From Amycolatopsis suaedae (GTDB lineage: Bacteria; Actinomycetota; Actinomycetes; Mycobacteriales; Pseudonocardiaceae): a stretch of 64,000 nucleotides of DNA. Below, piece by piece: positions 33,802 through 41,314 of the stretch. Every line of letters starts with the position of its first letter. Position 1 is the first letter of the stretch. Below the pieces are notes generated by a model that was not told the origin of the DNA, searched no databases, and worked only from the letters and a program-made list of their open reading frames with translations. A program made the position numbers and the translations under genes. The DNA is taken from NCBI RefSeq assembly GCF_004214935.1, contig NZ_SFCC01000006.1, positions 124,001 through 188,000 on the forward strand, written 5' to 3'.

Positions 33802-34625
33802 GCCGACCACCCGGTGCGACGAAGTTGACGGGCGTACTCGACTAGCCCGTAGATATCGGAGTCGGACAGGTAGGCCGACTTCATGCGGCGCGGGGTGCCG
33901 CCTTCGGCGAGCAGCAGGCCGATACCTCGGTCTTCGGGAGCGATGTCCTTGGCGGAGTAGCCCTGCTTGGCCCAGCCGACCGACAGGATGATGTCGCTGC
34001 TGGAATCGGTGGTGCAGCGGAAGGCGAGCCGGTAGCCGAACAGGTCCCGCAGGCTGGTCGGGATGATGTCGGCCGAAGGCCGTTGGGTCGCGGCGACCAC
34101 GATGATCCCGGCCGCTCTGCCTCGCGCGATGACGTCGCGCAGCAGGATCATGAACTCTTCGCGCTGGTCCTTGGTGCCGGTGGTCACCGAGTAGTAGGCG
34201 ACTTCATCGATCACGCAGAGGATCACCGGTACCGGGTCGGTGGCGATGACCTTGCGCCGGTTGACCCGAGCCAGTTCGGCGTAACGGCGGTTCATCTCGC
34301 ATTGGAGCTGCCGCAGCCGCTTGTTGGCGTCGGTGATGTTCGGGCCGACGAAGACGTCAGCGACGTCGCGCCACATGCCCAGTTCGACTTCCTTGCCATC
34401 GAACAGCCACATCGAGCAGTCCGTGGACAGCGCACCGTGTGCAACAATGTTGTTCAGTTCGACGGACTTGCCCGAACCGGGTTCGCCGCCCATGAGCAGC
34501 TGCCGGTAGACGATCGGGGTGTCGACGCTGTAGCCGTATTCATCAATCCCCAGGTGAACGGGGTCATACATCGACAGGCTGGCCACCGGATACCTGTCCG
34601 GCGCAGCCGCAGTAGTGGTGGACAT
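33798..34625 (-). CDS. traSA: FtsK/SpoIIIE-type DNA transfer ATPase (TraSA-like)
   Basis: A 275-residue ATPase with Walker A MGGEPGSGKSVELN (about 45-58), Walker B VILCVIDEVAYYS and sensor VVAATQRPSADIIP. These proteins assemble a hexamer and pump double-stranded element DNA between mycelial cells. It is short: no N-terminal membrane segment and no gamma domain are present. A separate four-helix membrane protein encoded just upstream may supply the membrane anchor. ATG 34625 has GGAAGGA eight bases upstream within a leader shared with other genes of the element. Confidence 0.9.
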   Translation of the reverse strand: MSTTTAAAPDRYPVASLSMYDPVHLGIDEYGYSVDTPIVYRQLLMGGEPGSGKSVELNNIVAHGALSTDCSMWLFDGKEVELGMWRDVADVFVGPNITDANKRLRQLQCEMNRRYAELARVNRRKVIATDPVPVILCVIDEVAYYSVTTGTKDQREEFMILLRDVIARGRAAGIIVVAATQRPSADIIPTSLRDLFGYRLAFRCTTDSSSDIILSVGWAKQGYSAKDIAPEDRGIGLLLAEGGTPRRMKSAYLSDSDIYGLVEYARQLRRTGWSA

Positions 34626-34667
34626 AACAAGGTTCCTTCCAAGGCGAATGCGGATGACGCGAGCGAG

Positions 34668-34712
34668 CGACACGGGCCGAAGGAACCGCCAAGAACCAGC
34701 CGTCCCGTGTCG
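34668..34712 (-). promoter_or_regulatory. Hairpin with conserved loop upstream of traSA
   Basis: CGACACGGG (34668-34676) pairs with CCCGTGTCG (34704-34712). The loop contains AAGGAACCGCCAAGAACCAG (34680-34699), which recurs exactly at 35721-35740 inside an equivalent hairpin. It lies between the membrane-protein stop and the traSA leader; it may be an attenuator, processing site or terminator. Confidence 0.6.
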
Positions 34713-34724
34713 AGCGTGCTCACA

Positions 34725-35672
34725 TCAATCGATGTAGTCGGTTAAGTCCTCTCCGGACACGACCACCGCACCGTTAGCCGACTCAGCCGGAGCCGACGAA
34801 GCAGTGGTGGTCTTGCGAGAGCCGTTCTTCTTGACTTCCGGTCCGACCGGTTCCGGAGTTACCGCCGTGATGTCCTCAACGGTGGCGGCCTTGATGGCCT
34901 CTGTGCCCTCACCCTTAACCTTGTTCTTCACCAGACTGGTGAGCTGAGACAACGGTGAGGCGATAGCGTCACTGCTGGCCAACGGATCACGGCGGATGAT
35001 CTCTACCTTGACCAATGTGGACAGCTTGCGAACCCGCTGCATTCGGGCATCCATGGCAAAACACGCCGGAGCGATATAGGTCAGCGCATCTTCGATGTCT
35101 TCGCCCGAAGCGCCAGCACGAACCCAGAGCCAGACCTTCTCGCCGGTCTTTGTCGGACGTGCCCACAGCATCAACGGCAGACTGCCGTCCAGGTTCATCG
35201 TGCGGACCTTGCACACCTTCAAGCAGGCACGCATACGATGCCGGTCCAGTACGCACCAGAACCGTGCCATCAGATATCGCCCCGTCGCCGGGAACAACAG
35301 CAGGCCCGCGAGCAGGGCCACGCACAGCACGTTGCCGGCAATGTCACCAAACACCGACCGGAACCACCAGTTGCAGGCTGCAGCGAGCACGACGACCACC
35401 AGGATCGCTCGGGACCTGACCACCAGGCCGATGAGCTGCCAGACGATGGCGAACGACATCAGGAACAGGATGACCAGTGTCCCGCCCATCACGTACGGGT
35501 TGAGGTTCAACATGATCGTCAGAACAACGACCACGATCACCATGAACAGGCACCGTCGCCAGGTGCCGAAGAGCGGCCGTAACACCGACCATGGACCCGT
35601 TTGACGACGATCGAAGTACTCGAACCCAGCGCGGTTACCACCACGCCCAGTACTGCGAGTAGACTTAGCCAT
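34725..35672 (-). CDS. AICE membrane protein preceding TraSA
   Basis: A 315-residue protein with about four transmembrane helices at 42-155 (LFMVIVVVVLTIMLNL, GGTLVILFLMSFAIVW, ILVVVVLAAACNWWF, CVALLAGLLLFP), a cytoplasmic domain with WARPTKTGEKVWLWVRAG and a disordered acidic tail. Large plasmid Tra proteins carry membrane helices and ATPase on one chain; here the two seem to be split into this gene and traSA, which is inference. ATG 35672 is preceded by TTGGAGGG. Not homologous to a named family I can recognise. Confidence 0.75.
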   Translation of the reverse strand: MAKSTRSTGRGGNRAGFEYFDRRQTGPWSVLRPLFGTWRRCLFMVIVVVVLTIMLNLNPYVMGGTLVILFLMSFAIVWQLIGLVVRSRAILVVVVLAAACNWWFRSVFGDIAGNVLCVALLAGLLLFPATGRYLMARFWCVLDRHRMRACLKVCKVRTMNLDGSLPLMLWARPTKTGEKVWLWVRAGASGEDIEDALTYIAPACFAMDARMQRVRKLSTLVKVEIIRRDPLASSDAIASPLSQLTSLVKNKVKGEGTEAIKAATVEDITAVTPEPVGPEVKKNGSRKTTTASSAPAESANGAVVVSGEDLTDYID

Positions 35673-35708
35673 GACTCGACCCTCCAAGGCGAGTTGATAA
35701 GTGAAGAG

Positions 35709-35753
35709 ACACGGGGCCGGAAGGAACCGCCAAGAACCAGTCCGGTCCCGTGT
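35709..35753 (-). promoter_or_regulatory. Second hairpin with the same conserved loop
   Basis: ACACGGG-N-CCGG (35709-35720) pairs with CCGG-N-CCCGTGT (35742-35753), presenting the identical 20-base loop found at 34680-34699. It lies between the stop of the 90-aa gene and the start of the membrane-protein gene. Confidence 0.6.
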
Positions 35754-35763
35754 TCTCTCAATT

Positions 35764-36036
35764 TCAGCCGTCGAGCGCTCCGAACACCTCGTTCGAGTTC
35801 AACTGCTGATCGGCAACGATGTAGCGAGCCCATGCCATGCACGTCTGAGCGCCCATGACCTCATAGTTCCGCCACATTTTTCGGTATTCGTCCCACAGAC
35901 GATCAGCCTCGTCTGTGTCGCCTGCATCACGCGCAGCCTTCCAGGCATCCGACTTCAGCTTGCACTTATGGCCCATCTCCGCCTGAGCCTTGCTCAGACG
36001 CTTCCACAACTCCCACAGTTTCGCGGAATCAAGCAC
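35764..36036 (-). CDS. AICE hypothetical protein, 90 aa, helical
   Basis: GTG 36036 has TTAGGAG nine bases upstream. The product is rich in Lys, Trp, Ala and Glu (KLWELWKRLSKAQAEMGHK, EADRLWDEYRKMWRNYE) and predicted to be all-helical, perhaps a coiled coil. No known family. It lies between the Pra-like gene and the transfer genes. Confidence 0.7.
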   Translation of the reverse strand: MLDSAKLWELWKRLSKAQAEMGHKCKLKSDAWKAARDAGDTDEADRLWDEYRKMWRNYEVMGAQTCMAWARYIVADQQLNSNEVFGALDG

Positions 36037-36071
36037 GATCCGGACTCCTAACTAACTAGTGAGTTGTCCGC

Positions 36072-36401
36072 TCACGCGGCAGACTTGCCAGCAGCAACCA
36101 GCTTCAGCTCGCCAGCCCGAAACGCGGTACCGTTCTTACCGTTCTGTGCCCACGGAATCGCCTGCAGATCAATCGGGGTGACAAGCTGACCAGCGTTGAC
36201 CTTGGGGGGCTGCTCGCCCGCGACGGTCACGTTGATCACCTCAGCCCCGTCATCTGCCATGGCGACAAGCTGCACAGTCCACAACGGCATCTGCGTGTTT
36301 CGGTCGCGCTTCTGCGCCGGGTTCGCGCCTGGCTCCATCTTCGCCTGCGGGTCACGAGACACCGTAAACGTGACCTTCGACGTGTCAATGATCAGTCGCA
36401 T
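36072..36401 (-). CDS. Pra-like activator candidate, 109 aa
   Basis: ATG 36401 sits after GGAGGGCAGTGAGT. The protein (MRLIIDTSKVTFTVSRDPQ, then TQMPLWTVQLVAMADDGAEV and KVNAGQLVTPIDLQAIPW) has the size and the DxxTxxPLWxVxL pattern I recall for plasmid replication-integration-excision activators (Pra) of AICEs, but the similarity is modest. It is divergent from the HTH/TPR regulator across a promoter region with phased TGACG repeats, as expected for a repressor-controlled activator. Confidence 0.5.
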   Translation of the reverse strand: MRLIIDTSKVTFTVSRDPQAKMEPGANPAQKRDRNTQMPLWTVQLVAMADDGAEVINVTVAGEQPPKVNAGQLVTPIDLQAIPWAQNGKNGTAFRAGELKLVAAGKSAA

Positions 36402-36491
36402 ACTCACTGCCCTCCAAGGCAATTTGATTTCTAACGCCCCGGTTATCGGTGGCGTAGTTCCATAGAACCCTTTCGTCGCCGCGTTCTACAG

Positions 36492-36525
36492 TGACGACAG
36501 ATGACGGGGGTGACGGTGCATGACG
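36492..36525. promoter_or_regulatory. Four phased TGACG repeats in the divergent promoter
   Basis: TGACG occurs at 36492, 36502, 36511 and 36521, that is every 9-10 bp or about one helical turn, between the Pra-like gene (minus) and the HTH/TPR regulator (plus). This is the likely operator of the element's master regulator. Confidence 0.6.
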
Positions 36526-36595
36526 CTCCTATTGAAAATGCGGCTTCGGTGCGAGATAATTGGAGCGGATGCACGTACCCGACTTAGGGGGGCGG

Positions 36596-37927
36596 ATGAC
36601 TCCGCTACGGCAGGCGCGCGACAAGAAGGGGTGGACCAAGGTCAAGCTGGTTCACCTGATCGAGGCATGCGCACGTCAGCGCAAGGTGAAGCTGCACAAG
36701 ACCACGCAGAGCTTGCTGCGCGAGGTGTCGTTCTGGGAAAGCGGGAGCCGGAACCCGCAGGAGCCGATCCGAAGCATCCTGTGTCAGATCTACGGCATGT
36801 CTGCTTTGGAACTGGGCTTGAGTCCCACGCCAAACGAGGCACGGTCGGATGTTGGCTTGATCTACTCGCCTGCCTTGCAGGACGCGGTTGAGACGTTGAC
36901 CAAGCTATCCGTGTTCGATTTCAACCGGCACACTGGCGTGACTCAAGGTGACTACTCGGTGGACGCTTTGAACGCGGCGTGCATGGACTGGCTGTTTCAG
37001 GAGTCACGCTACGAAGCTCATGCTGGCGCGATCTCTATGTCTGACGTAGCTGAGGTTCGAGCAGCTACGCAGATGTTCGACAGCCTGGATCGCTCGGTGG
37101 GTGGAGAAGAGCAGCGGTTGCACGCCGTTCAGTTCCTGCGTGAGAAGGTGGCTCCGAAACTCGAACGAGCTGGTGATGATCCGACAAGTCGCGCGTTGTT
37201 CACAGCGACGGCATCCCTCTGCGAGGTCATCGGATGGATGGCATACGACGCCGAACGCCATAGCGCTGCTCAACGCTACTTCGTACAGGCGCTCCGTTGG
37301 TCGAAAGACGCCGACGAACCTGCGTACGGAGCGTATGTGTTGAACACTATGAGTCATCAGGCCCTGTATCTGAAGCGCCCGAACCATGCGCTGCGGTACG
37401 CCTTGGCCGCTCGTGCAAACGCCCATGTGGCGGATGTGCCGATTGTGGCAACGGAAGCGACGCTGCTCGCAGCACAAGCGCATGCGCAGATGGGCAACGA
37501 ACCCGAGTGTCGGAGCTTGATCCTGGAGTCGGAGACGTTGTTCGCCCGTGTGCGCCCAGGCAACACGCCGTCATGGGCGAAGCACTGGACGGACGCGGTG
37601 TTCGCTACGTTCGTCGGTACCTGCTGGGTTGATCTAGGTAAGCCGCGGGAAGCGTACGAGCCGTTGAAGCTCGCCTGGGATGCCGCCGAGGGACAGCCGC
37701 GACGCCGGGTGTACAGCACGGGGCAGTTGGCGAAGGTGGCTGCGTTGAACAACGATGTTGAACAGGCGGCTAGTCTCGGGTTGGCGGCAGTCGACTCAAC
37801 CGGCCGGCAGTCGTCACAACGGTCGTTGCAGGTGATTCGAGAGGTTGATGGACAGCTCCGGCGTTACGCCAAGCAACCCGTCGTACGAGACTTCCATGAA
37901 CGCGCCCGTCTCCTGCTGGCGGGGTGA
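36596..37927 (+). CDS. XRE-type HTH regulator with TPR-like C-terminal domain
   Basis: A 443-residue protein. The N-terminal helix-turn-helix (about 1-75) has MTPLRQARDKKGWTKVKLVH and FWESGSRNPQEPIRSILCQI. The remainder is helical with TPR-like repeats (AQRYFVQALRWSKDADEPAY, HALRYALAARANAHVADVPI, EPLKLAWDAAEGQPRRR). Such HTH-TPR proteins in Streptomyces often respond to peptides or small ligands. ATG 36596 follows AGGGGGGCGG; upstream in-frame TTG/ATG codons at 36560 and 36569 are possible. Paired with the NUDIX gene 6 bp downstream. It probably controls excision and transfer. Confidence 0.85.
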   Translation: MTPLRQARDKKGWTKVKLVHLIEACARQRKVKLHKTTQSLLREVSFWESGSRNPQEPIRSILCQIYGMSALELGLSPTPNEARSDVGLIYSPALQDAVETLTKLSVFDFNRHTGVTQGDYSVDALNAACMDWLFQESRYEAHAGAISMSDVAEVRAATQMFDSLDRSVGGEEQRLHAVQFLREKVAPKLERAGDDPTSRALFTATASLCEVIGWMAYDAERHSAAQRYFVQALRWSKDADEPAYGAYVLNTMSHQALYLKRPNHALRYALAARANAHVADVPIVATEATLLAAQAHAQMGNEPECRSLILESETLFARVRPGNTPSWAKHWTDAVFATFVGTCWVDLGKPREAYEPLKLAWDAAEGQPRRRVYSTGQLAKVAALNNDVEQAASLGLAAVDSTGRQSSQRSLQVIREVDGQLRRYAKQPVVRDFHERARLLLAG

Positions 37928-37933
37928 AAGCGA

Positions 37934-38488
37934 GTGACAGAGCAGATGCATCACCTCGACGCGGATCAGGCCGCTCGGTTCTTTCAGGACATGAACGCCG
38001 AAGGGGAGCCGGAGAAGGAGTTCAACCCCGGCATCGCTAGCCGCATACCGGGCAAAACGGTAGCGGCAGGTGCCCTCATTCAGGATGGGCAAGGCCGCCT
38101 CCTGTTCGTGACACCCATCTACAAGCCGTACCTGGAGATCCCTGGTGGTGTAGTCAACAGCAACGAACCGCCGCATGCCGCCTGCCAGCGCGAGGTTCGT
38201 GAAGAGCTGGGACTAGACATCGAACTGGGTGGTCTGCTGGTGGTCGACTGGACTCCCCAACATGGTGTGTGGCGAGACAGCCTTCAGTTCATCTTCGATG
38301 GCGGCGTTCTGCCTGCCGAGCAGGCCCAGCGGATCACCTTGCCCTACGACGAGCTGAAGAACTTCCAGTTCGCCGAGCTGGACCAGGTGGCGAAGCAGCT
38401 CAAGCCCTCGTTGCACCGACGTCTTCAGCAGGCCGTTGCTGCGAAGGAAGCGGGAACCGCCACGTACAGCGAGTTCGGTCGGAGCTGA
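37934..38488 (+). CDS. NUDIX hydrolase of the AICE
   Basis: A 184-residue protein with a perfect NUDIX box: GGVVNSNEPP (Gly-x5-Glu) continuing to REVREELGL (REUxEExGU). It hydrolyses a nucleoside diphosphate linked to another moiety; substrate unknown. N-terminal TEQMHHLDADQAARFFQDM is an extra helix. GTG 37934 lies six bases after the regulator stop, so both are co-expressed. NUDIX genes beside regulators are a known accessory feature of AICEs and are thought to influence element maintenance, though no mechanism is proven. Confidence 0.9.
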   Translation: MTEQMHHLDADQAARFFQDMNAEGEPEKEFNPGIASRIPGKTVAAGALIQDGQGRLLFVTPIYKPYLEIPGGVVNSNEPPHAACQREVREELGLDIELGGLLVVDWTPQHGVWRDSLQFIFDGGVLPAEQAQRITLPYDELKNFQFAELDQVAKQLKPSLHRRLQQAVAAKEAGTATYSEFGRS

Positions 38489-39044
38489 CCACTGAGGGGC
38501 TACGCGCCCGGCTCGTGAGGACTTTCTTTACGTCTTCAAGCCGCCCCTGACGGGGCGGGAACGGCGCGGCCGAACAGGCGAGCGTCGCTGCGTCCTCCGC
38601 GCAGGCGCTCCGGACTCCGCTCGCCATCACGGGCGCCGTCGGCCGCGCCTATCACGCGCCGTCAGGGGCGGTGAAACGTGAGAAGTTCTCAGGTGCTCGC
38701 CGCGAACACGAGCTGTCACCTCCGGCCAGGACCAGGCGCGCACAGTGTACGGGCCGTCACTCACGCCTCAAGCCCTGATCGGCGCTGCGGTGAGGCAGTC
38801 GGGCGGCCGGTTGTCGACGCCGATCAGGGCTTGACCCGCGAGCCTCCACGGCCCTAGCAACCCGCCTTGCGGGCAGGCCGGACGGCCTGCCCGATGGTGC
38901 GTGCGCGCCTGGTCCTGGCCTCTTCCCGGCGCGGGGGCCGTACCGCAGCGAAGTACAGCAACCACGCTGACTCCGGCTGTACCTGTTTGCCTGCCTATGC
39001 CGCTCTGACCTCGATAAACACCAACAATGATCTTCCTGCGAACA
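38489..39044. other. Hairpin-rich non-coding zone next to attR (candidate origin/transfer locus)
   Basis: About 550 bp with no credible gene. It holds a nested three-stem inverted repeat (38541-38671), a perfect 17-bp inverted repeat (38768-38784 with 38818-38834, 33-base loop) and a 10-bp hairpin with a four-base loop (38870-38879 with 38884-38893). Minus-strand open frames here read through the att site and tRNA fragment and are artefacts. Such structure fits a single-strand replication origin or transfer (clt) site. Confidence 0.6.
38541..38671. repeat. Nested inverted repeat, 131 bp
   Basis: Three co-linear perfect stems: 38541-38553 with 38659-38671 (13 bp, CCGCCCCTGACGG), 38563-38573 with 38639-38649 (11 bp, GGCGCGGCCGA), and 38577-38584 with 38618-38625 (8 bp). 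Together they fold into one long hairpin with internal loops. Confidence 0.85.
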
Positions 39045-39088
39045 GTTCGCATCGAGAAGGTCAGGGGTTCGATTCCCCTCAGCTCCAC
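39045..39088. repeat. attR (44-bp core repeat, copy 2)
   Basis: Identical to 28989-29032. The upstream flank differs from the tRNA 5' part, so this is not a second functional tRNA. The chromosome resumes immediately after. Confidence 0.95.
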
Positions 39089-39095
39089 GCATGGT

Positions 39096-39126
39096 GGCCC
39101 GTGCCCGCGGAGGGCGCGGGCCTTTT
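39096..39126 (+). terminator. Original chromosomal tRNA-Ala terminator
   Basis: GGCCCGTGCCC (39096-39106) pairs with GGGCGCGGGCC (39112-39122, one G-U) followed by TTTT. It sits eight bases past attR, where the native terminator of the tRNA would be once the element is excised. Confidence 0.8.
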
Positions 39127-39199
39127 GCGTTCCGCGTGTCTTGTGGGGGCGTAGCCCCCACGCCCCGCTCGGGGCACGGCCCCGAAGCCCCAACGGTGG

Positions 39200-40264
39200 T
39201 TACGTTGGTCTTTTCCGCTCCGCCGCGAACTGCGCGGGTGTCCGGCCGGTCCACCTTTTGAACGCCCGGCGGAACGAGGACGGATCCTGAAAACCGACCT
39301 GGCGGGCGACTTCGGCGACGGTGTGCGACCCGGCCGCCAGCAGTTCGGACGCTCGGTCCCGGCGTACCTCGGTCATCACCCGCACCAGCGTGGTGCCCTC
39401 GTCGGCCAGGCGTCGTTGCAGCGTCCGGGTACTCATCGCCAGCGCCGCGGCGATGGTGGTCTTGTCAGCCTGGCCGTCCACGTCGAGCCCGAGGGTCAGC
39501 GCCCGTACCCTGCTGACCAGTCCCGTCGACGACGGCAGCCGACGGACCATGGCCATAGCCAGTTCGTCGGCGGTCCGCGCCAGCTCCGGTGACCCGGTCT
39601 GGAGCGGTTTCGTCATCAGGCCGAGCTCGAAGTCGAGGCGGTAGTCATCGGACCCGTAGGTGACCGGGCAGCCGAAGAACTTGGTGAACACCTCGTTGTG
39701 ACGCTGATCGTCTCGCATCAGGCGCACGCCCTTTGGCGCGAACGATCGGCCGCCGAGGTACCGGCCGCACAGCACGATCGACGCGACAAGGGCCTCCATC
39801 GCGGTTGTGTTCGGCGCGGGAATCGGGTCGGGAAACGAGTTCGTCCACGAGTACGTGTCACCGTCGGTCGTCAATTCCATCTTGCCCGACGGGGCTAACA
39901 CCACCGTTTGGAACCGATTCAGTCGCTCGAACGCATTGTGCAGGCTCGAGCTGGTCACCATGCCCATGCTCAGACCGGCGAATGTGGACGGCCGCACCAT
40001 GCGGGCGACCGAGAGGGCGAAGGTGGGGTCTCCCGTCGCATCGACGGCGAGTTCCCACAGGGTCGTGGTGGCCGACAGCGGGATCCGGCGCCCGGGCTGC
40101 TCGAACACCGCGGGGTCGATACCGGCCCGCACGGCCATCGAGGCGCCATCGAACCCCGCGCTGTCCAGAGCGCGCACCACCAGGGCGGTCCAGCTGGCCA
40201 GGACCGTCGGGTGCTCGGCGCCTGCGGCGGCGATGGCGGGATCCGTTCGGATGTCAGGAGGCAT
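39200..40264 (-). CDS. AraC-family regulator (Arabinose_bd N-terminus)
   Basis: A 354-residue regulator: an N-terminal ligand-binding region of the Arabinose_bd/OruR type (about 20-220) and a C-terminal HTH_18 domain with ALAMSTRTLQRRLADEGTTL, VAEVARQVGFQDPSSFRRAF and RWTGRTPAQF. ATG 40264 is taken as start because the sequence upstream is the divergent promoter with a palindrome. It is divergently transcribed from a secreted hydrolase gene, which it probably controls. Confidence 0.88.
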   Translation of the reverse strand: MPPDIRTDPAIAAAGAEHPTVLASWTALVVRALDSAGFDGASMAVRAGIDPAVFEQPGRRIPLSATTTLWELAVDATGDPTFALSVARMVRPSTFAGLSMGMVTSSSLHNAFERLNRFQTVVLAPSGKMELTTDGDTYSWTNSFPDPIPAPNTTAMEALVASIVLCGRYLGGRSFAPKGVRLMRDDQRHNEVFTKFFGCPVTYGSDDYRLDFELGLMTKPLQTGSPELARTADELAMAMVRRLPSSTGLVSRVRALTLGLDVDGQADKTTIAAALAMSTRTLQRRLADEGTTLVRVMTEVRRDRASELLAAGSHTVAEVARQVGFQDPSSFRRAFKRWTGRTPAQFAAERKRPT

Positions 40265-40322
40265 GGGCACGAAGGGCGGCCGGATATTGGCTCGGATTGT
40301 AACCCCGGCTGGCCGATCGTGC

Positions 40323-40340
40323 CCTTCCTCGCGAGGAAGG
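40323..40340. promoter_or_regulatory. Perfect 18-bp palindrome in AraC/hydrolase promoter
   Basis: CCTTCCTCGCGAGGAAGG is perfectly self-complementary and lies 58 bp upstream of the hydrolase ATG and 59 bp upstream of the AraC start. It is a candidate dimer operator. Confidence 0.6.
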
Positions 40341-40397
40341 TCCTGACCAAAGATTGGACTCGACATTCCAGGCCGCGGGAATCGAGAAGGAGCAGAC

Positions 40398-41309
40398 ATG
40401 GATGTTCACGGACGTCGCACCTGGCACCAGAATGCTCGCGGGAATCGACGCGTGCGCCGGCTCGCGATCGCGCTCGCCATTGCCGGAATCAGCGCCCTCG
40501 GCGCAGCGCCACACGCGGCAGCGCAGACCATTGACGAAGTTCCGGCGGCCGCCAGCTGCTTGCCCAAGGTCGACGACTACACCGCAGACGGCCCGTTCGA
40601 CGTCGCCACCGACGTCGCGGGCAATGTGAAGATGTGGATTCCCCAGGACCTGCCCGCCGGCTGCCGGGTCCCCGTCGTCCACCTCGCCAACGGCACCGGG
40701 GCACGGTGCTCGTTGTACGCGGCGACCCTCCAGCGCTTCGCCTCCCACGGTTTCGTCGCCGCCTGTTACGAGGACACCGATACCGGCCAGGGAACCCAGG
40801 CGATCGAGGCGATCAAAACCGTGACAGCCGAGTACCCGGACATCGTCGACACTCGATACGGCTTCACCGGGCACTCGCAGGGTGGCGGCGGAGCCATCCT
40901 CGGTGTCTATCGGGCGGAGCGGCAATGGGGCACCGCCGCCAGGTACGCCGGCTTCGGGATCGAGCCGGCACATGGCTTCGGCGATTCGCCCGGCAACTGG
41001 GCGAGCCTCTACGCCGAGATCCAGTCCCCGGTCTCGATGTTCAACGGTTCACGCGATCTCCTGGTCAGCGCGTCATGGGTGCGCAGGGGGTACGAGGCGC
41101 TGAGCGACTCGGTGGAGAAGGCCTGGTACGAGGGCGTCGGCGCATCGCACATGAGCCCGATCCCCAACAGCTACGCCAGCGAGATGGGACTCGCCTGGTT
41201 CCGCTGGCAACTGCTCGACGACCCGGATGCCTGCCGGTACTTCAACGGCATGCCGGATTCGGCCACGTGGAACCTCCAGGAGACCGCCAATCTGAGCCCC
41301 TGCGGCTGA
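40398..41309 (+). CDS. Secreted alpha/beta hydrolase (cutinase/lipase-like)
   Basis: A 303-residue protein with a signal peptide (basic 12-21, hydrophobic LAIALAIAGISALGAA, cleavage near AHAAAQ). Catalytic triad: Ser160 in FTGHSQGGGG, Asp220 in NGSRDLLVS and His251 in GASHMSPI. Paired cysteines (about 54/89, 104/123) suggest disulfides. The fold resembles PET-hydrolase-like cutinases or dienelactone-hydrolase relatives, so an ester or polyester is the likely substrate. AAGGAG precedes the ATG by five bases. Divergent AraC gene is the likely regulator. Confidence 0.85.
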   Translation: MDVHGRRTWHQNARGNRRVRRLAIALAIAGISALGAAPHAAAQTIDEVPAAASCLPKVDDYTADGPFDVATDVAGNVKMWIPQDLPAGCRVPVVHLANGTGARCSLYAATLQRFASHGFVAACYEDTDTGQGTQAIEAIKTVTAEYPDIVDTRYGFTGHSQGGGGAILGVYRAERQWGTAARYAGFGIEPAHGFGDSPGNWASLYAEIQSPVSMFNGSRDLLVSASWVRRGYEALSDSVEKAWYEGVGASHMSPIPNSYASEMGLAWFRWQLLDDPDACRYFNGMPDSATWNLQETANLSPCG

Positions 41310-41314
41310 TCTCG

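Larger units (their letters stand above)
28989..39088. mobile_element. pSAM2-type actinomycete integrative and conjugative element (AICE), about 10.06 kb
   Basis: Bounded by a perfect 44-bp direct repeat from the tRNA-Ala 3' end. It contains the three diagnostic AICE modules: site-specific recombination (int, xis), rolling-circle replication (repSA) and single-protein double-stranded DNA transfer (FtsK/SpoIIIE-type Tra with spd-like membrane genes), plus regulators (Pra-like, HTH/TPR) and a NUDIX gene. All essential frames look intact, so it may still excise. Base composition is somewhat lower in GC than the flanks. Confidence 0.93.

Noticed and set aside
39045..39088. Possible second tRNA-Ala
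   Set aside because: Only the 3' 43 bases are present; the acceptor 5' strand and D arm are absent. It is attR.
38757..39254. Minus-strand frames of 140-165 codons over the attR region
   Set aside because: They read through the att repeat, tRNA fragment and terminator and have no start signal; the same translated tRNA fragment also appears at the attL side.
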